DNA of 64,000 nt from Kitasatospora sp. MAP12-44 (GTDB taxonomy: Bacteria > Actinomycetota > Actinomycetes > Streptomycetales > Streptomycetaceae), in contig NZ_JARZAE010000004.1 in NCBI RefSeq assembly GCF_029892095.1, forward strand, positions 3,286,001 through 3,350,000, written 5' to 3'. Made by a program: the position numbers and the translations under genes. Below are positions 62,772 through 64,000 of the stretch, piece after piece. Position 1 is the stretch's first letter. Each line of letters starts with the position of its first letter. The notes below the pieces were generated by a model. The model ran no database searches, had not been told where the DNA came from, and saw only the letters and a list, made by a program, of their open reading frames with translations.

Positions 62772-64000
62772 TTACTGCAGGGCGCCGAGGTCCTTGGGGA
62801 CCGCATAGCCCGTGAAGGTGATCAGGTGACGGGTGGGGGTGACGGCCCAGAGGTCGGGGGTGCCGTCGCCGTCGATGTCACCCGAGCTGCCGAGGGTGGG
62901 GTAGTCGGCGGTGCTGAAGCCGCTCGCGACGACGCCGCTGGTCGGGTCGGCCAGGGCGGAGAAGTCGACCGTACCGTCGGCCTTCTTCGGCAGCGGGTAC
63001 GCGTGCAGCTGGCCGGTGGCCCGGTCGCGGGCCCAGAGCGCCAGGTTGCCCTTGGCGTCGGCGCCGGGGGCGATCAGGTCGTAGCCGGTCCAGTTGCCGG
63101 CGGTGGTGAGCTGCTTGGCGTCCCTGAAGCGGCCGACGGAGCTCATGTTCTCGAACAGCCACAGGTTGCCGTTCTCGACGCTGAGCAGCGTGGGAGCGTT
63201 CGGGGTGGCGGAGTTCACCGATCCCAGCGCCACGATCTGGTCGGCGCTCGACCAGTCGGTGCTGAAGCCGGTCGGGCAGCCGAGCGTCGCGCCGGTGACG
63301 TCGAGGCAGGCGGTCGGCCGGGAGAGCAGCGTGGCGTTCTGCGGTCCGAGCTGCAGCGAGCCGTGGTTCTGGTAGACGTAGACGTTTGCCTTGCCCGACG
63401 CGCCGCTCATGGACCGTGCGAACACCGTGTCAGCCGGTGCGTCGTTGGGCGTCCAGCCGCGGTGGCTGATCTCGACCCCGGCCCACGTGCCGCCACCGCC
63501 GGGAGCGCTGGCCGCCAGGGCCGTCTCGCTCGGCGCGGTGCTGCCCGAGGTGGTGCTGATGACGTCCAGGTTGCCCGCGGAGTCCGGCAGCAGGATGTCC
63601 GGCACACCGTCGTTGTCGACGTCACCCGGTGCCTGCGGCGGGTTGGGGTTGGACGGGGCGTTGAAGGAGTAGACGGTCGGCTGCGAGACGTTGCCCGCGT
63701 TGTCGATCGCCTGGACGGCCAGGGTGTTGGTGCCCCAGGCGGTCGGCTTCAGCTTCAGGCTCGCACTGCCGTCGGCGGCCGCCGGCACCGTGCCGGCGGC
63801 GCTACAGCCCGTGAAGACGGGCAGCGTGGCCGGGGCGAGGGCGTACTGGTAGCACGCGACGCCGGAGGCGGTGCCGCCCGCCGGCGCCGGGTCGGTGCCC
63901 GCGAGGGTGAAGGTGCCGCTCTGGCCGGCGAACAGGCCGGAGCCGGTGGCCGGGAAGTCGGTGGAGGAGACGGAGACCGTGGGTGGCGTCAGGTCGACCC
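62772..64000 (-). CDS. Secreted FG-GAP/VCBS repeat protein (5' end cut by window edge)
   Basis: About 409 C-terminal residues of a large extracellular protein. An Ig-like segment (VSVSSTDFPATGSGLFAGQS to NTLAVQAIDNAGNVSQPTVY) is followed by beta-propeller-type FG-GAP repeats with calcium-binding Asp loops: DVDNDGVPDILLPDSAGNLD near the start and SSGDIDGDGTPDLWAVTPTR at the end. The two cysteines in the middle (ACLDVTGATLGC) may form a disulfide. The frame is open to the edge, so the signal peptide lies outside. Likely a cell-surface binding or enzyme-attached domain; the N-terminal module is unseen. Confidence 0.85.
   Translation of the reverse strand, partial: VDLTPPTVSVSSTDFPATGSGLFAGQSGTFTLAGTDPAPAGGTASGVACYQYALAPATLPVFTGCSAAGTVPAAADGSASLKLKPTAWGTNTLAVQAIDNAGNVSQPTVYSFNAPSNPNPPQAPGDVDNDGVPDILLPDSAGNLDVISTTSGSTAPSETALAASAPGGGGTWAGVEISHRGWTPNDAPADTVFARSMSGASGKANVYVYQNHGSLQLGPQNATLLSRPTACLDVTGATLGCPTGFSTDWSSADQIVALGSVNSATPNAPTLLSVENGNLWLFENMSSVGRFRDAKQLTTAGNWTGYDLIAPGADAKGNLALWARDRATGQLHAYPLPKKADGTVDFSALADPTSGVVASGFSTADYPTLGSSGDIDGDGTPDLWAVTPTRHLITFTGYAVPKDLGALQ

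Overview
The window is a high-GC, gene-dense chromosomal segment from an actinomycete of the family Streptomycetaceae (Streptomyces or Kitasatospora). The basis is codon use, many GTG starts, the recognisable AfsQ1/AfsQ2/SigQ block, the acyl-CoA carboxylase set (beta, epsilon and biotinylated alpha chains) and an overall gene order that I recall from Streptomyces cores. No RNA genes, CRISPR arrays, insertion sequences or prophage were seen. Most of it is core metabolism and regulation, with two short accessory patches.

Layout. 1-5.3 kb: histidine degradation (hutU, hutH, both minus) around an RpiR-type regulator with a palindromic operator and two hypotheticals. 5.4-9.5 kb: fdhD converges on a GAF-GGDEF-GAF diguanylate cyclase, followed by a class III adenylate cyclase, so two nucleotide second messengers are made side by side. 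9.7-16.2 kb: biotin ligase, carboxyltransferase, epsilon subunit, Maf, a membrane-anchored unknown and the biotinylated alpha chain, which is the carboxylase system plus the enzyme that biotinylates it. 16.3-22.9 kb: DeoR regulator, Lpd-like flavoprotein, a cyclotransferase-fold protein, purine nucleoside phosphorylase, phosphosugar mutase and a PH-domain membrane protein. 22.9-26.6 kb: accessory island with a three-gene overlapping micro-operon, an XRE/DUF397 pair and a YhcG/DUF1016 nuclease. 26.6-31.6 kb: deoC, an aldehyde dehydrogenase and its cysteine-free partner, uridine kinase-like protein and a Uma2 protein. 31.7-37.5 kb: sigQ / afsQ1-afsQ2-lipoprotein with an AfsQ1 box between them, then envelope proteins. 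37.7-44 kb: adenosine deaminase, LysR/MFS divergent pair, Uma2, AbrB/toxin pair, PPOX-fold protein and a damaged HigBA-like locus. 44-51.3 kb: deoA, cdd and a complete BmpA-type nucleoside ABC transporter. 51.7-58 kb: M20 amidohydrolase, S53 protease, short-chain dehydrogenase and exported tripeptidase-like hydrolase. 58.4-62.7 kb: ureidoimidazoline decarboxylase-like protein and sdhCDAB. The edge holds a partial secreted FG-GAP protein.

The most striking pattern is a 12-bp palindrome, CTACGCGCGTAG, found perfectly upstream of pnp, deoC and add and in variant form upstream of deoA (twice) and bmpA. These sites tie together transport, deamination, phosphorolysis and deoxyribose-phosphate cleavage, pointing to one repressor controlling a nucleoside scavenging regulon. 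Three of the target genes share a TANNNT -10-like box whose last base lies 7 nt before the start codon, which suggests leaderless transcripts.

Two genes, the S53 protease and sdhB, carry clear single-base insertions in G/C runs near their 3' ends. Since sdhB is core metabolism, sequencing or assembly error is the likeliest cause. The ABC ATPase start and the small HigB-like toxin look wrong in a similar way and should be read with that in mind.
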